Numbered from the stretch's first letter, positions 39,850-48,926 are shown. The stretch is DNA of 64,000 bases from Rhizobium sp. G21 (GCF_014158035.1 NZ_JACFXW010000001.1:1674001-1738000); one strand, 5' to 3'. Made by a program: numbers and translations. The notes: generated by a model not told the origin, from the letters alone.

Positions 39850-39868
39850 ATTGGTATTTTTTGGTATT
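39850..39868 (+). promoter_or_regulatory. Candidate operator, direct repeat TTGGTATT
   Basis: ATTGGTATT at 39850-39858 and TTGGTATT at 39861-39868, spaced 10 bp (one helical turn), 20 bp before the BadF kinase start. With the inverted copy at 39718 this makes three copies in the 209-bp divergent region between murQ and the kinase. Confidence 0.5.
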
Positions 39869-39888
39869 GTCTCTTCAGGAGGCGTTCA

Positions 39889-40773
39889 ATGGCCAGATAT
39901 TTCGTTGGAATTGACGGAGGCGGGACGAGTTGCCGCGCGGCGGTCGCAGATGCGACAGGCCGCATTCTCGGCATGGGCAAGAGCGGCTCGGCAAACATCA
40001 TGACCTCCGCCGACATCGCCTTGGCCAGCATTTCCAACGCAAGCCGCGAAGCTTTCGCCAGCGCCGGACTGAAGGAAGCCGCCATGTCGGACGCTTCCGC
40101 CTTTCTGGGCCTCGCCGGCAACAATGTCGAGGACGCCGTCGTCGCAGTATCCTCCCGCCTGCCTTTCGCGCGCTCGGTGATCGATTCCGACGGGCTGATT
40201 GCGCTCGAGGGCGCGCTCGGTGAAGGGGATGGTTCGGTCGCCATTCTCGGCACCGGCAGCATTTTCATCACCCGGCTCGGGACGGAGATCCGCTATCTCG
40301 GCGGCTGGGGCTTCGTGATCGGCGATTTCGGCTCCGGCGCGCGACTCGGGCATGCAGCCTTGCAGGAAGCGTTGCTCGCTTATGACGGCATAGCGCCGGT
40401 TTCGCCGCTGACCACCTCCATTCTGGTTGAGTTCGACCACAATCCGCCGCGAATGGTGGCCTTCGCCAAGACGGCGAGTCCCGGCGAGTTCGGCCGATTC
40501 GCGCCGCGCATCTTCGAATTCGCGAGACTGGGCGACGAGACGGCGTCCCGCCTCTTGGCCAACGCCGCCGCCCAGATCGACGCCGGTCTCGACCGGCAGG
40601 CCGAGATCAGTCGGGGTGGTCGGCTGGCGCTGCTCGGCGGACTGGCCGCGCTTTATGCGGATCATCTGGCGCCCCGCCATCGTGATCGCCTCATCCAACC
40701 CAAAGCGGACGCTTTGACCGGCGCCGTGGCGCTGGCCGTCAGGCGCTTCCAGGCGGAGGCGGCGCATGGGTGA
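39889..40773 (+). CDS. BadF/BadG/BcrA/BcrD-type N-acetylglucosamine kinase
   Basis: 294 residues with ASKHA-fold motifs FVGIDGGGTSCRAAVAD (phosphate 1), LGLAGNN, AILGTGSIF and GGWGFVIGDFGSG. This group phosphorylates N-acetylglucosamine to GlcNAc 6-phosphate. The ATG at 39889 has AGGAGG 7 bp upstream. It overlaps the GntR gene by 8 bp. The locus also encodes a ROK kinase, so two unrelated sugar kinases are present. Confidence 0.9.
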   Translation: MARYFVGIDGGGTSCRAAVADATGRILGMGKSGSANIMTSADIALASISNASREAFASAGLKEAAMSDASAFLGLAGNNVEDAVVAVSSRLPFARSVIDSDGLIALEGALGEGDGSVAILGTGSIFITRLGTEIRYLGGWGFVIGDFGSGARLGHAALQEALLAYDGIAPVSPLTTSILVEFDHNPPRMVAFAKTASPGEFGRFAPRIFEFARLGDETASRLLANAAAQIDAGLDRQAEISRGGRLALLGGLAALYADHLAPRHRDRLIQPKADALTGAVALAVRRFQAEAAHG

Positions 40774-41530
40774 GCAACTGGCGGATCTGCTGCCGCTCGG
40801 CGCGCTGCAGAACGAGGGTTCCGGCCCACTCTACGTCAAGCTGCGGCAATGGCTCGAGGAAGCGATCCATGAGGGCCGCCTCGCCCACGGCCAGGCCCTG
40901 CCGCCCGAACGCGATCTCGCCGACTATGCGCAAGTGAGCCGCGTCACGGTGCGCAAGGCGGTGGACGAACTGGTGCGCGACGGCCTCCTGAGCCGCAAGC
41001 ATGGCTCCGGCACATTCGTGATGAAGCCGGTGGCGCGCATGCAGCAGCCGCTGTCGCGACTGACCTCTTTCTCGGAAGATATGGCGCGGCGCGGCTATTC
41101 GACCCGCTCGGAATGGCTGGAGCGCGGCCTCTTCCACCCCTCGCCCGACGAGATGATGAAACTCGGGCTCAAGGTGGACATGATGGTGGCGCGGCTCGCG
41201 CGGCTTCGCATCGCCAACGAATTGCCGCTCGCCATCGAGCGCGCCTGCCTGTCCTCGGACATTCTACCCGATCCGATGCAGGTGACCACCTCGCTCTACG
41301 CCGAACTGCAGCGGCTCAACGCCAGCCCGGCGCGCGCCGTGCAGCGCATCTGGGCCGTCAATGTCGGACGCGAAGAAGCCGGCCTGCTCGGCGTGCCGGA
41401 AGGCTCCGCCGGGCTCGCGATTGAGCGTCTCTCATATCTCGCTTCGGGACGGGTGGTGGAATTCACCCGCTCCCTCTATCGCGGCGACGCCTATGACTTC
41501 GTCGCCGAAATGACGCTCACCGACGCGTGA
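40766..41530 (+). CDS. GntR family transcriptional regulator (NagR/HutC subgroup)
   Basis: 254 residues. Winged helix at about residues 20-85 (LPPERDLADYAQVSRVTVRK, then ELVRDGLLSRKHGSGTFV) and a C-terminal UTRA ligand domain (ARLRIANELPLAIERACLSS). In the HutC subgroup this domain senses sugar phosphates such as GlcN6P or GlcNAc6P. It probably controls both arms of the amino-sugar locus through the TTGGTATT repeats. Confidence 0.92.
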   Translation: MGEQLADLLPLGALQNEGSGPLYVKLRQWLEEAIHEGRLAHGQALPPERDLADYAQVSRVTVRKAVDELVRDGLLSRKHGSGTFVMKPVARMQQPLSRLTSFSEDMARRGYSTRSEWLERGLFHPSPDEMMKLGLKVDMMVARLARLRIANELPLAIERACLSSDILPDPMQVTTSLYAELQRLNASPARAVQRIWAVNVGREEAGLLGVPEGSAGLAIERLSYLASGRVVEFTRSLYRGDAYDFVAEMTLTDA

Positions 41531-41542
41531 GCCCCAAACAGG

Positions 41543-42574
41543 ATGACCACGATGACGACCCATATGCGCCAGGAAATCAACGAGATCCCGACTGCGGTTT
41601 CCCGGCTTCTCGACCGGCAGGGCCCGAGCCTGCGCGACGCCGGACTGGCGCTGAAGGCAGCCGACCCCGCCTTCCTGGTGACCATCGCCCGCGGCTCCTC
41701 CGACCATGCCTGCCATTTCCTCAAATATGCCGTGGAGCAATATGCCGGTCGCGCCGTAGCGTCGATCGGCCCGTCCCTCGCTTCCATCTACGGCAAGTCG
41801 TTGCGCCTGAACGGCGCCGCCGCCATCGCCGTATCGCAATCCGGCAAGAGCCCCGACATCGTCGCCATGACCAAGTCGGCGCGCGACGCCGGCGCGGTGA
41901 CGATCGCGCTTACCAACACCCTGCCCTCGCCGCTGTCGGAAGCCTCGGATCACGCCATCGACATCCAGGCCGGCCCCGAACTCGCGGTCGCCGCCACCAA
42001 GTCCTATGTCAGCTCCATCGTAGCCGGACTGGCCATGCTCGGTGAATGGACCGACGACGTCGATCTCGCCCGCGCCGTCCGCGACCTGCCGGAAACGCTG
42101 AACCGGGCGCTGGCGCTGGATTGGAGCCCGCTGCAGGCGGCGCTCGACGGGGCTGATTCGCTCTATATGCTCGGCCGAGGACCGGCGCTCGCCATCGCCT
42201 CGGAGGCGGCGCTGAAATTCAAGGAAACATCCGAGATTCACGCCGAAGCCTATTCCAGCGCCGAAGTGCTGCATGGACCGGTGGCGCTGGTCGGCAAGAA
42301 ATTCCCGGTCGTCGGCTTCGCCTCCCGCGACGCCGCCACCGCCTCCACCGTCGCGACCCTCGACGATCTCGCGCGCAAGGGCGCGGCGGCCTTCGTGACC
42401 GGCGACGGCGCCGACGCGGCCGCTGAATTGCCGGCGGCGCGAACCGGCCATCCGCTCACCGACGCCCTGGCGCTGATCATTCCCTTCTACGGTTTCGTGG
42501 AGGCGTTTTCACGCTCGCGCGGCTTCAATCCCGATGCGCCGGCGGCGCTGAAAAAAGTGACGGAGACCCATTGA
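41543..42574 (+). CDS. SIS-domain glucosamine-6-phosphate deaminase (NagB-II type)
   Basis: 343 residues with two SIS domains and no glutaminase domain: TIARGSSDHACHFLKY, AVSQSGKSPDIVAMTKSARD, AATKSYVSSI, and the second domain LGRGPALAIASEAALKFKET. Such GlmS-like proteins without the amidotransferase part act as NagB-II deaminases, turning GlcN6P into fructose 6-phosphate and ammonia. No classical nagB is present here. The stop overlaps the nagA start (TGATG). A start at the ATG at 41552 or 41564 is also possible. Confidence 0.88.
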   Translation: MTTMTTHMRQEINEIPTAVSRLLDRQGPSLRDAGLALKAADPAFLVTIARGSSDHACHFLKYAVEQYAGRAVASIGPSLASIYGKSLRLNGAAAIAVSQSGKSPDIVAMTKSARDAGAVTIALTNTLPSPLSEASDHAIDIQAGPELAVAATKSYVSSIVAGLAMLGEWTDDVDLARAVRDLPETLNRALALDWSPLQAALDGADSLYMLGRGPALAIASEAALKFKETSEIHAEAYSSAEVLHGPVALVGKKFPVVGFASRDAATASTVATLDDLARKGAAAFVTGDGADAAAELPAARTGHPLTDALALIIPFYGFVEAFSRSRGFNPDAPAALKKVTETH

Positions 42575-43734
42575 TGGCCCTGACCGCGATCGAAAACGCC
42601 CGGATCTTCGACGGCGAAACCTGGCATGACGGCGAGACGCTCCTCATCCGCGACGGCCGCTTCGCAGGCTTTTGCGGGGACGGCCAAGCGACGTCGGACG
42701 CGGAGCGCATGGACGCAGCGGGCGGCGTGATCGTTCCCGGCTTCATCGACCTGCAGGTCAATGGCGGCGGCGGGGCGATGTTCAATGACGACCAGAGCGT
42801 CGAGGGCATCCGCCGGATCTGCGCCGCCCATGCCCGCTTCGGCGCCACCTCGCTGCTGCCGACGCTGATCACCGATACGCCCGACATTACCGCTGCCGCC
42901 ATCGAGGCGGGTCTTCAAGCGAAGGCGGAGCATGTGCCCGGCTTTCTCGGCCTGCATCTCGAGGGGCCCCATCTGTCGGTCGCACGCAAGGGCGCCCATG
43001 ACCCAAACCTCATCCGCCCGATGACGGAGGAGGATCTGACACGGCTCGAAGCGGTCGGCCGCCGTTTCGACGCGATCATGATCACGATTGCGCCTGAGAA
43101 TGTCACGGAAGATCAGGTCGCGCGATTGACGGCCGCCGGCTACACCGTCAGCCTCGGCCACACCAACGCCAGCTACGAGACGGCGGAACGGTATGCGAGG
43201 GCGGGCGCGCGCTGCGCGACGCATCTCTTCAACGCCATGAGCCAGATGGAGAATCGCAGCCCCGGCCTGGTCGGCGCGGCGCTCGATCTCGGCGCGCTCA
43301 ATGCCGGAATCATCGCCGATGGCCATCACGTCCACAAGGGCGCGATGTCGGCGGCGCTCCGGGCCAAGCGCGGCCCCGGCCGCATCTTCGTGGTTACCGA
43401 TGCAATGTCGACGATCGGCACCGACCTGACCGGCTTCACCCTGAACGGCCGCCAGATCTACCGGACCGACGGCAAGTTGACGCTGGCCGACGGCACGCTC
43501 GCAGGCGCCGACATCGACATGTTCTCTTCGGTCCGCTTTCTGATCGACAGTGTCGGACTATCGCTGGAGGAAGCCGTCAGGATGGCGAGCGTCTATCCAG
43601 CGGAGGTCATGGGGGTAAGTGAAAACAAGGGACGTATTGCTGTCGGATGCGACGCCGACTTCGTGATCTTGAACGCCGCCGCCACGCAACTGAGCTCGAC
43701 ATGGATAGCCGGGACATGCGTCCATGTGACCTGA
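42574..43734 (+). CDS. nagA: N-acetylglucosamine-6-phosphate deacetylase
   Basis: 386 residues. Metal-dependent amidohydrolase that removes acetate from GlcNAc 6-phosphate. Motifs: PGFIDLQVNGGGG, LHLEGPHLS (metal Glu), LGHTNASYE (metal His), HLFNAMSQM and VTDAMS with the catalytic Asp. The ATG at 42574 is fixed by overlap with the previous stop. Last gene of the plus-strand arm. Confidence 0.95.
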   Translation: MALTAIENARIFDGETWHDGETLLIRDGRFAGFCGDGQATSDAERMDAAGGVIVPGFIDLQVNGGGGAMFNDDQSVEGIRRICAAHARFGATSLLPTLITDTPDITAAAIEAGLQAKAEHVPGFLGLHLEGPHLSVARKGAHDPNLIRPMTEEDLTRLEAVGRRFDAIMITIAPENVTEDQVARLTAAGYTVSLGHTNASYETAERYARAGARCATHLFNAMSQMENRSPGLVGAALDLGALNAGIIADGHHVHKGAMSAALRAKRGPGRIFVVTDAMSTIGTDLTGFTLNGRQIYRTDGKLTLADGTLAGADIDMFSSVRFLIDSVGLSLEEAVRMASVYPAEVMGVSENKGRIAVGCDADFVILNAAATQLSSTWIAGTCVHVT

Positions 43735-43813
43735 AGCGACCGGCCGACCATGGTTGCAAATAAAAATATTGTGCGATAGTCAGTACGAATTCGTTACAGC
43801 ACGGGTTGATTTC

Positions 43814-44194
43814 ATGAAGTCGGGATCGGGGAGAAAGCTTCTGCGCCTTTTGTGCGCGCTGCTGCTCGTCATGCTCGGCTTTGCGCATAAGCCTCCGCCG
43901 TCCATCGCCGGCGAGACGCCCACCGGTGCGATTTATGCGCTGCCTGACGGCTCCATCGCCGATATCTGCTACGGCGATGACGAGGATGGCGCCAAGAAAC
44001 ACGCTCTCGGCCAGGGATGCGACGCCTGTCGTCTCGCCGCGAGCACTATCCTTCCCGTCGTCGATGTCGACATGCATGTTCCGAAGCCGGATCTGCAGGC
44101 CGCCGTCTTCGCCTGGGACGAGGCGTTTCAACGCCTGCTCCTGCCTCCCTCCGCATCCCCGCGCGGACCGCCTTCCCGATCCGATCTCGTTTGA
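43814..44194 (+). CDS. Secreted DUF2946-like protein
   Basis: 126 residues. A signal peptide or membrane anchor spans residues about 8-27 (LLRLLCALLLVMLGFAHKPP), and QGCDACRLAAS (C-X2-C) is typical of the small exported DUF2946 proteins, which tend to be encoded near metal-transport genes. The ATG at 43814 is preferred over 43754 because it places the hydrophobic segment at the N-terminus. It precedes a Crp/Fnr regulator and a PepSY membrane protein on the same strand. Metal handling is an inference from that context. Confidence 0.65.
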   Translation: MKSGSGRKLLRLLCALLLVMLGFAHKPPPSIAGETPTGAIYALPDGSIADICYGDDEDGAKKHALGQGCDACRLAASTILPVVDVDMHVPKPDLQAAVFAWDEAFQRLLLPPSASPRGPPSRSDLV

Positions 44195-44283
44195 GCCCGG
44201 CGCGTTTCTGCGCCGATTTCTGAGATTCGGATCCGGAAGCGTGGCCTAGGCCCACAATCCGGCATCCAAAGCCGGATGAAGCC

Positions 44284-44913
44284 ATGCATATGCTCGCTAT
44301 CGCCACGCCGGGCGCAAGCCCAGCAACCCGACGCCCTCGCGCGGCGTCGAAACACAATCATTTTCTAGAGCCGCGTCAGACGCTGCCCATCGATGCGACG
44401 ACGGAGTTGCTGACCCTCGAAAGCGGCTGCCTCGCCCTTTCGCACTATCTCCCGGACGGCCGGCGGCAGATATCCGATATCGTCGGACCCGGACGCGTGT
44501 TCTCGATCGGGGCGGATTGCCGCGCCGAGTCGCTCACCTACAGTTCGGTCATGCCGGCCGACATGGCGAGCGACGCTTACGCCTCTCAAGGCCGCCTGAT
44601 GCTGGCGCGCATGCAGGCGCATGCGCTTCTGCTGGGTCGGAAGACTGCGGCAGAGCGGGTGGCCACCGCCGTGCTCGATCTCGCGCGACAATTCGCGCCG
44701 CGCGACCGATCCTCACGGCCGTCGCGCGCCACCTTCATTCTCTATCCGACCCGCGCCGACCTGGCCGACTGGCTGGGTCTGACGATCGAAACGATCAGCC
44801 GGACGCTGAACAGCTTCAAACGGACGGGATTGATCGGCTTCGATCGACCCGAACGGATCACCATTCTCAACCAAACCGCTCTCGAACGGACGGCCGGGGG
44901 CCATGCCGCGTGA
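44284..44913 (+). CDS. Crp/Fnr family transcriptional regulator
   Basis: 209 residues: a cyclic-nucleotide-binding-like beta-roll (TLPIDATTELLTLESGCLAL, then GRVFSIGAD), a dimer helix, and a winged helix-turn-helix near residues 155-200 (TRADLADWLGLTIETISRTL, then FKRTGLI). I see no FNR-type Cys cluster. FixK-like regulators look like this; ligand unknown. Possible control of the flanking DUF2946 and PepSY genes. Confidence 0.88.
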   Translation: MHMLAIATPGASPATRRPRAASKHNHFLEPRQTLPIDATTELLTLESGCLALSHYLPDGRRQISDIVGPGRVFSIGADCRAESLTYSSVMPADMASDAYASQGRLMLARMQAHALLLGRKTAAERVATAVLDLARQFAPRDRSSRPSRATFILYPTRADLADWLGLTIETISRTLNSFKRTGLIGFDRPERITILNQTALERTAGGHAA

Positions 44914-44950
44914 GGGGAACCAACTTTCCATCGGAGACAGAGGGGACACC

Positions 44951-46369
44951 ATGACCATTGGAACGCTCGACGGCGCGCCGCCCAAGGACCGGGCCATCGC
45001 GCAAAAATTCTATTTCGCCGCCTGGAGATGGCATTTCTACGCCGGCCTCTATGTAATTCCTTTCCTGATCATGCTCGCGATCACCGGCATGGTCATGCTG
45101 TGGTTCACCACCATCGCGCCCGAATATGGCGAACGCATCGCCATTCCTGTCGGTCAGCGCGCGCTCAGCGTCACCGATCAGGCCGCGGCGGCGTTGCAGG
45201 GCCATCCCGACGGCTGGATCGCCAAATATGTCGCTCCTTACAGCCCCACGAATCCGGCGCTGTTTCAGGTCGATCTCGAAACCGGAAACCGGATGATCGC
45301 GCTCGATCCCTATACCGGAAAAGTGGTGCAGGATCGCGCTCAGGACGGCACATGGAATGAACTCGCCAACGACATCCATGGCACGCTCTTGATCGGCGCG
45401 GACGGCGGCGTCGGCGATTTTATGATCGAGATCGCCGCCTCGCTCGGCATCATTCTCCTGGCGACCGGGCTCTATCTGTGGTGGCCTCGAAATCGGCAGA
45501 GCTGGCGCGATGTGCTGGTTCTGAATCTGACGGCGCGCGGCCGCGCTTTCTGGAAGTCGCTGCATGTGACGACCGGTTTCTGGATGTCGATCATCCTGTT
45601 GTTCTTCCTGATCTCGGGCCTCTCCTGGGCCGGCGTCTGGGGCGGGAAATATGTGCAGGCCTGGAGCACGTTTCCGGCCGAGAAATGGGATAACGTTCCC
45701 CTCTCGGACAAGACCCATGCCGAGATGAATCATGGAGCGGAAAAGGATGTTCCCTGGGCGCTCGAACAGACGCCTATGCCGCTGTCGGATGGACAGTCAG
45801 GCGTTGCGGGCCTGCCGGAAGGAGTGCCAGTGGTGCTGCAGAACATCGTCGCCTATGCCCGGACGATCGGCTTCGACGGACGCTTCCAGGTCAACGCGCC
45901 CGCAGATGAGAGCGGCGTCTGGACCCTGAGCCGGGACTCGATGAGCTATGACAGCATGGATCCGACTTCGGACAGGACCATCCATATCGACCAATATTCG
46001 GGACGCGTGCTGGCGACGGTGGGCTATGCTGACTATTCGGTTCCGGGAAAAGCGATGGCGGTCGGCATCGCCCTTCACGAAGGGCAACTGGGCGTATGGA
46101 ACTTGGCTCTCAACGCCCTTTTCTGTCTCGCCATCATCGCCATCTGCGTTTCGGGCATCGTCATGTGGTGGAAGCGTCGTCCGCAGGGCAGCCTCCGTCT
46201 CGGCGCGCCGCCGATGCCGGAAGGAATGCCGATGTGGAAAGGCGCCGTGTTCGTGATGCTGGCTCTGAGCTTCATCTTCCCCGTCGCGGGCCTGACCATG
46301 CTTGCAGTGCTGGCGCTCGACGTGATCGTGCTCAGCAATATCCCGCGTCTCAAGGCCGCCTTGAACTGA
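44951..46369 (+). CDS. PepSY-associated transmembrane protein
   Basis: 472 residues. First membrane segment in YAGLYVIPFLIMLAITGMVM, a PepSY-like periplasmic part, LLATGLYLWWPRNRQSWRDV, a further segment around WMSIILLFFLISGLSWAGVW, and two near the end. This is the PiuB/PepSY-TM family of inner-membrane reductase-like proteins linked to iron-siderophore uptake. The ATG at 44951 is preferred over the start at 44903, which overlaps the preceding gene. A strong hairpin follows the stop. Confidence 0.87.
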   Translation: MTIGTLDGAPPKDRAIAQKFYFAAWRWHFYAGLYVIPFLIMLAITGMVMLWFTTIAPEYGERIAIPVGQRALSVTDQAAAALQGHPDGWIAKYVAPYSPTNPALFQVDLETGNRMIALDPYTGKVVQDRAQDGTWNELANDIHGTLLIGADGGVGDFMIEIAASLGIILLATGLYLWWPRNRQSWRDVLVLNLTARGRAFWKSLHVTTGFWMSIILLFFLISGLSWAGVWGGKYVQAWSTFPAEKWDNVPLSDKTHAEMNHGAEKDVPWALEQTPMPLSDGQSGVAGLPEGVPVVLQNIVAYARTIGFDGRFQVNAPADESGVWTLSRDSMSYDSMDPTSDRTIHIDQYSGRVLATVGYADYSVPGKAMAVGIALHEGQLGVWNLALNALFCLAIIAICVSGIVMWWKRRPQGSLRLGAPPMPEGMPMWKGAVFVMLALSFIFPVAGLTMLAVLALDVIVLSNIPRLKAALN

Positions 46370-46375
46370 CCGTTG

Positions 46376-46408
46376 CCGTCACGGGCCGTCCTTGTCGGCC
46401 CGTGACGG
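46376..46408 (+). terminator. Strong hairpin after the PepSY gene
   Basis: Perfect 13-bp stem CCGTCACGGGCCG / CGGCCCGTGACGG with a 7-nt loop, 6 bp after the stop codon. No T run follows, so termination may be partial. Confidence 0.75.
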
Positions 46409-46505
46409 ATGCATGCTCGCGCCCAGCCGCGCCCCCACCTGCAACCGGGCTGTGTTCTCGCTATTTCCGCAGCCTGGGTCGATCCCGCGAGGTTGCCTGT
46501 AGAGG

Positions 46506-46530
46506 GGAACCTTCATCGAACGCCATCGTT
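46506..46530 (+). promoter_or_regulatory. EcfG-type promoter of the small gene at 46561
   Basis: GGAAC at 46506-46510, 16-bp spacer, CGTT at 46527-46530: exact consensus, 30 bp before the start codon. Confidence 0.85.
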
Positions 46531-46560
46531 GGACTCGGGCATGACCGAAAGGAGACCATT

Positions 46561-46809
46561 ATGGCCCATGCGAGCAAGAAGCACTTCGGGGAAGGCAGCA
46601 GCGGCAAAGGCGACAGTTCCGGCGCAATGACGCATATGAACATGAAGCTGATCGGCGAGAACGACATCTTGTCCACTCGCGACAAGTCTCGCCATTCCGA
46701 GGGAAGAGGGCTCGACAGCAAGGCGATCGCATCAGATCAGTATCAGGACCACGCCGCCAATCGGCAGGTGCCGGTCGACGAGATCGACGACGTGTTCGAT
46801 CGCAAATAA
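46561..46809 (+). CDS. Small hydrophilic stress-type protein (hypothetical)
   Basis: 82 residues from an ATG with AAAGGAGA 7 bp upstream: MAHASKKHFGEGSSGKGDSS, MKLIGENDILSTRDKSRHSE, then an acidic end DEIDDVFDRK. Gly/Ser/Asp/Lys-rich, no hydrophobic core, likely disordered. The exact EcfG promoter makes it a member of the general-stress regulon by inference. No family recognised with confidence. A GC hairpin (GGCGCCG/CGGCGCC, 46818-46834) follows the stop. Confidence 0.8.
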   Translation: MAHASKKHFGEGSSGKGDSSGAMTHMNMKLIGENDILSTRDKSRHSEGRGLDSKAIASDQYQDHAANRQVPVDEIDDVFDRK

Positions 46810-46867
46810 CCGAAGTCGGCGCCGCGCCGGCGCCGTTACATCGCCACCGACACTGAAGATGGAGTTT

Positions 46868-46898
46868 CGACGGGACTGTATGTCCCGTCGGACATACA
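46868..46898. repeat. Two overlapping, mutually exclusive stem-loops
   Basis: CGACGGGAC (46868-46876) pairs with GTCCCGTCG (46882-46890); TGTATGTCC (46877-46885) pairs with GGACATACA (46890-46898). Both stems are perfect 9-bp pairs and share 46882-46885 and 46890, so only one can form at a time. Confidence 0.6.
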
Positions 46899-47369
46899 CA
46901 CGCGCGCTCCTCGGACGCCGCGGGAATGAAGGGCGAAAGCGCAATGGCCGAGATTGCCGAGGGATAACAACCAAGCTGTTCGACGACCGGCATCCGCGCG
47001 CGCCGCCCGAAGGCGATATGTGGCGGAGACGCCGATCGCGACAAAACGCCGCATCAATCGCCCTGCGGCGGGCGCGATGCTCCGCCGCCTTGCCCGGAAG
47101 CGGAATATTATTCCAGGCGCGATCACAATTCTAAGCTTACCGCGCAGTCGAGCCGAAGCAGCGACGGGCCGCGTCCAGCGAATGAGCCTGCAAACGACTG
47201 CATCATGGAAATGTTCTCTCCACCTATAAAGAGCATATTTTGCTCTCACCCGCTATCCACAGCCGAAAAAACTCAATCAATCGGCCTGTTTCCCGCATTG
47301 CAATAGCGAGCGCCCTTCTCTAACCAAAAGTCAGTTTCCTTTCCGGGTATTCCGTGCAAAGCTGGGCGC
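46899..47369. other. Intergenic region upstream of the TetR gene
   Basis: About 470 bases with no gene I can support. From about 47200 to 47340 it becomes AT-richer (for example TATAAAGAGCATATTTTGC), the likely place for the tetR promoter. Short frames on both strands are arginine-rich and unlike any family. Confidence 0.5.
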
Positions 47370-48038
47370 ATGACGAAATTAGTGACGAAGAAGCCAAACC
47401 CATCCGGTCACCGGCGAAATCTTCCGGCGCATGAGCGTCGGCAGGAACTGCTGGACGCTGCGATCGATATTTATGCGCAGAAGGGCATGGCGATCACGGT
47501 GCAGGAACTGGCGGACCGTGTTCACGTCACCCAGCCGCTCGTGCACCGCTACTTTCCGACCAAAGTGGACCTGCTGACGGCGATTTCAGACGTGGTGCAG
47601 AACGGTCATTGGGATCCGCGCTGGCGTGAGATTCTCGTCGATCCCGGCATGCCGTTTCCCGAACGGCTTGAAGCCTTCTACGCATATTATCTGCCGAACA
47701 TTCACAAGCCCCGCTGGTTTCGGGCGTTCATGTTCCTGTCGCTTTCGGAGCCCGCTTTCGCGCAGGCCTACCTCAACAAATTCAAGGTTCAGCTGTTCAG
47801 CGAAATCGTCGAGGGCGCGAGACGTCAGTTTGGTTTTCCCTCGACTGCGGATCACGCCGCGACCGAACGGGAATATGAACTCGTCTGGAGCATGCATTCG
47901 TCGCTGATCTATGCGGGGATCCGGTTTTCGATCTACGAGATGCCGCCGCTGGCCGACATGGAGATCGTGATGAAGGATCAGGTCCGGGCGTATCTCTCCG
48001 TGGCCAGGGATGTCATCGAGCACGAATTGGCCGCCTGA
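47370..48038 (+). CDS. TetR/AcrR family transcriptional regulator
   Basis: 222 residues. N-terminal helix-turn-helix at about residues 20-65: RRQELLDAAIDIYAQKGMAI, then TVQELADRVHVTQPLVHRYF. The C-terminal ligand domain is not diagnostic. It faces, tail to tail, a DMT exporter gene 3 bp away, so regulation of that gene is possible but not shown. Confidence 0.9.
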   Translation: MTKLVTKKPNPSGHRRNLPAHERRQELLDAAIDIYAQKGMAITVQELADRVHVTQPLVHRYFPTKVDLLTAISDVVQNGHWDPRWREILVDPGMPFPERLEAFYAYYLPNIHKPRWFRAFMFLSLSEPAFAQAYLNKFKVQLFSEIVEGARRQFGFPSTADHAATEREYELVWSMHSSLIYAGIRFSIYEMPPLADMEIVMKDQVRAYLSVARDVIEHELAA

Positions 48039-48041
48039 TCG

Positions 48042-48926
48042 TCAAGCCTGGCTCGTCGCGGCCGCCCCCTTCTTACGCTCCGACAACAAAGCCAGAGCGC
48101 CGGCAACCGCAATCAGCGCCGCGCCGCCGAAGACGTGCCATTGCGGCTGATCGCCCCAGATCGCGTAGCCGAGGATGAACGCCCAAACCAGAGACGTGTA
48201 TTCGAACGGCGCGAGCAGGGAGACGGGCGCGCGGCGGATACTTTCGAAATAGGCGAACTGCGCGACGCCGGCAAATATGCCGACGCCGGCCAGCAAGGCC
48301 AGGAGCCCCAGGCTGACGGGCGTCCACAGAAAAATACAGGCGGCGCCGGTCATCAGGATGAAGAAGCCGCTGGAGATCGCCATCTGCACCAGCGTTCTCT
48401 CCGCCATCGCCGTCTTGCGAAGCAGAATGGCCGAAAGCGCCCAGAACACCGCCGCCGACAAAGCCAGCGCCACCGGCCGCGATAGTCCCAATCCATCCGC
48501 AAACGGGTCGCTCGCGAACAAGACGCCGCAGAAACCAACCGCCACTGCGAGCCAGCGCAGAGGCGGCACATATTCCTTCAACATCGGCGCGGCCAGCAGC
48601 GTCACGATGACGGGCGAGGCGTAATAGATCGTGGTGAGTTGCGCGAGACCGAGATCACGCGAGGCGGTGTAGAAGGTCAGCCAAGCGAGCAGCAGCAGCA
48701 CGTTTCGCGACAACATCGGCACGAGCACCGGCGACCGGGCCATGGCGACCGGCAAGTTCTTGCCGCCCACAGCAAGACACAGCGCCAGGATCACCACGCT
48801 GCGCACGAACAGGATCTGGGCGATGGGCAGGCCGACGGCCAGGAATTTGACCGAAGCGTCCTGCAGCGAGAACAAGAAATACGCGAAGACGGTCAGCGCC
48901 ACGCCGGACAACACGGACTTGTTCAC
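48042..48926 (-). CDS. DMT family (EamA) transporter
   Basis: 294 residues with ten hydrophobic segments and two EamA repeats (FSLQDASVKFLAVGLPIAQI near the start, FAYFESIRRAPVSLLAPFEY near residue 225). Inner-membrane metabolite or drug exporter; substrate not readable. Convergent with the tetR gene. Confidence 0.9.
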   Translation of the reverse strand: MNKSVLSGVALTVFAYFLFSLQDASVKFLAVGLPIAQILFVRSVVILALCLAVGGKNLPVAMARSPVLVPMLSRNVLLLLAWLTFYTASRDLGLAQLTTIYYASPVIVTLLAAPMLKEYVPPLRWLAVAVGFCGVLFASDPFADGLGLSRPVALALSAAVFWALSAILLRKTAMAERTLVQMAISSGFFILMTGAACIFLWTPVSLGLLALLAGVGIFAGVAQFAYFESIRRAPVSLLAPFEYTSLVWAFILGYAIWGDQPQWHVFGGAALIAVAGALALLSERKKGAAATSQA

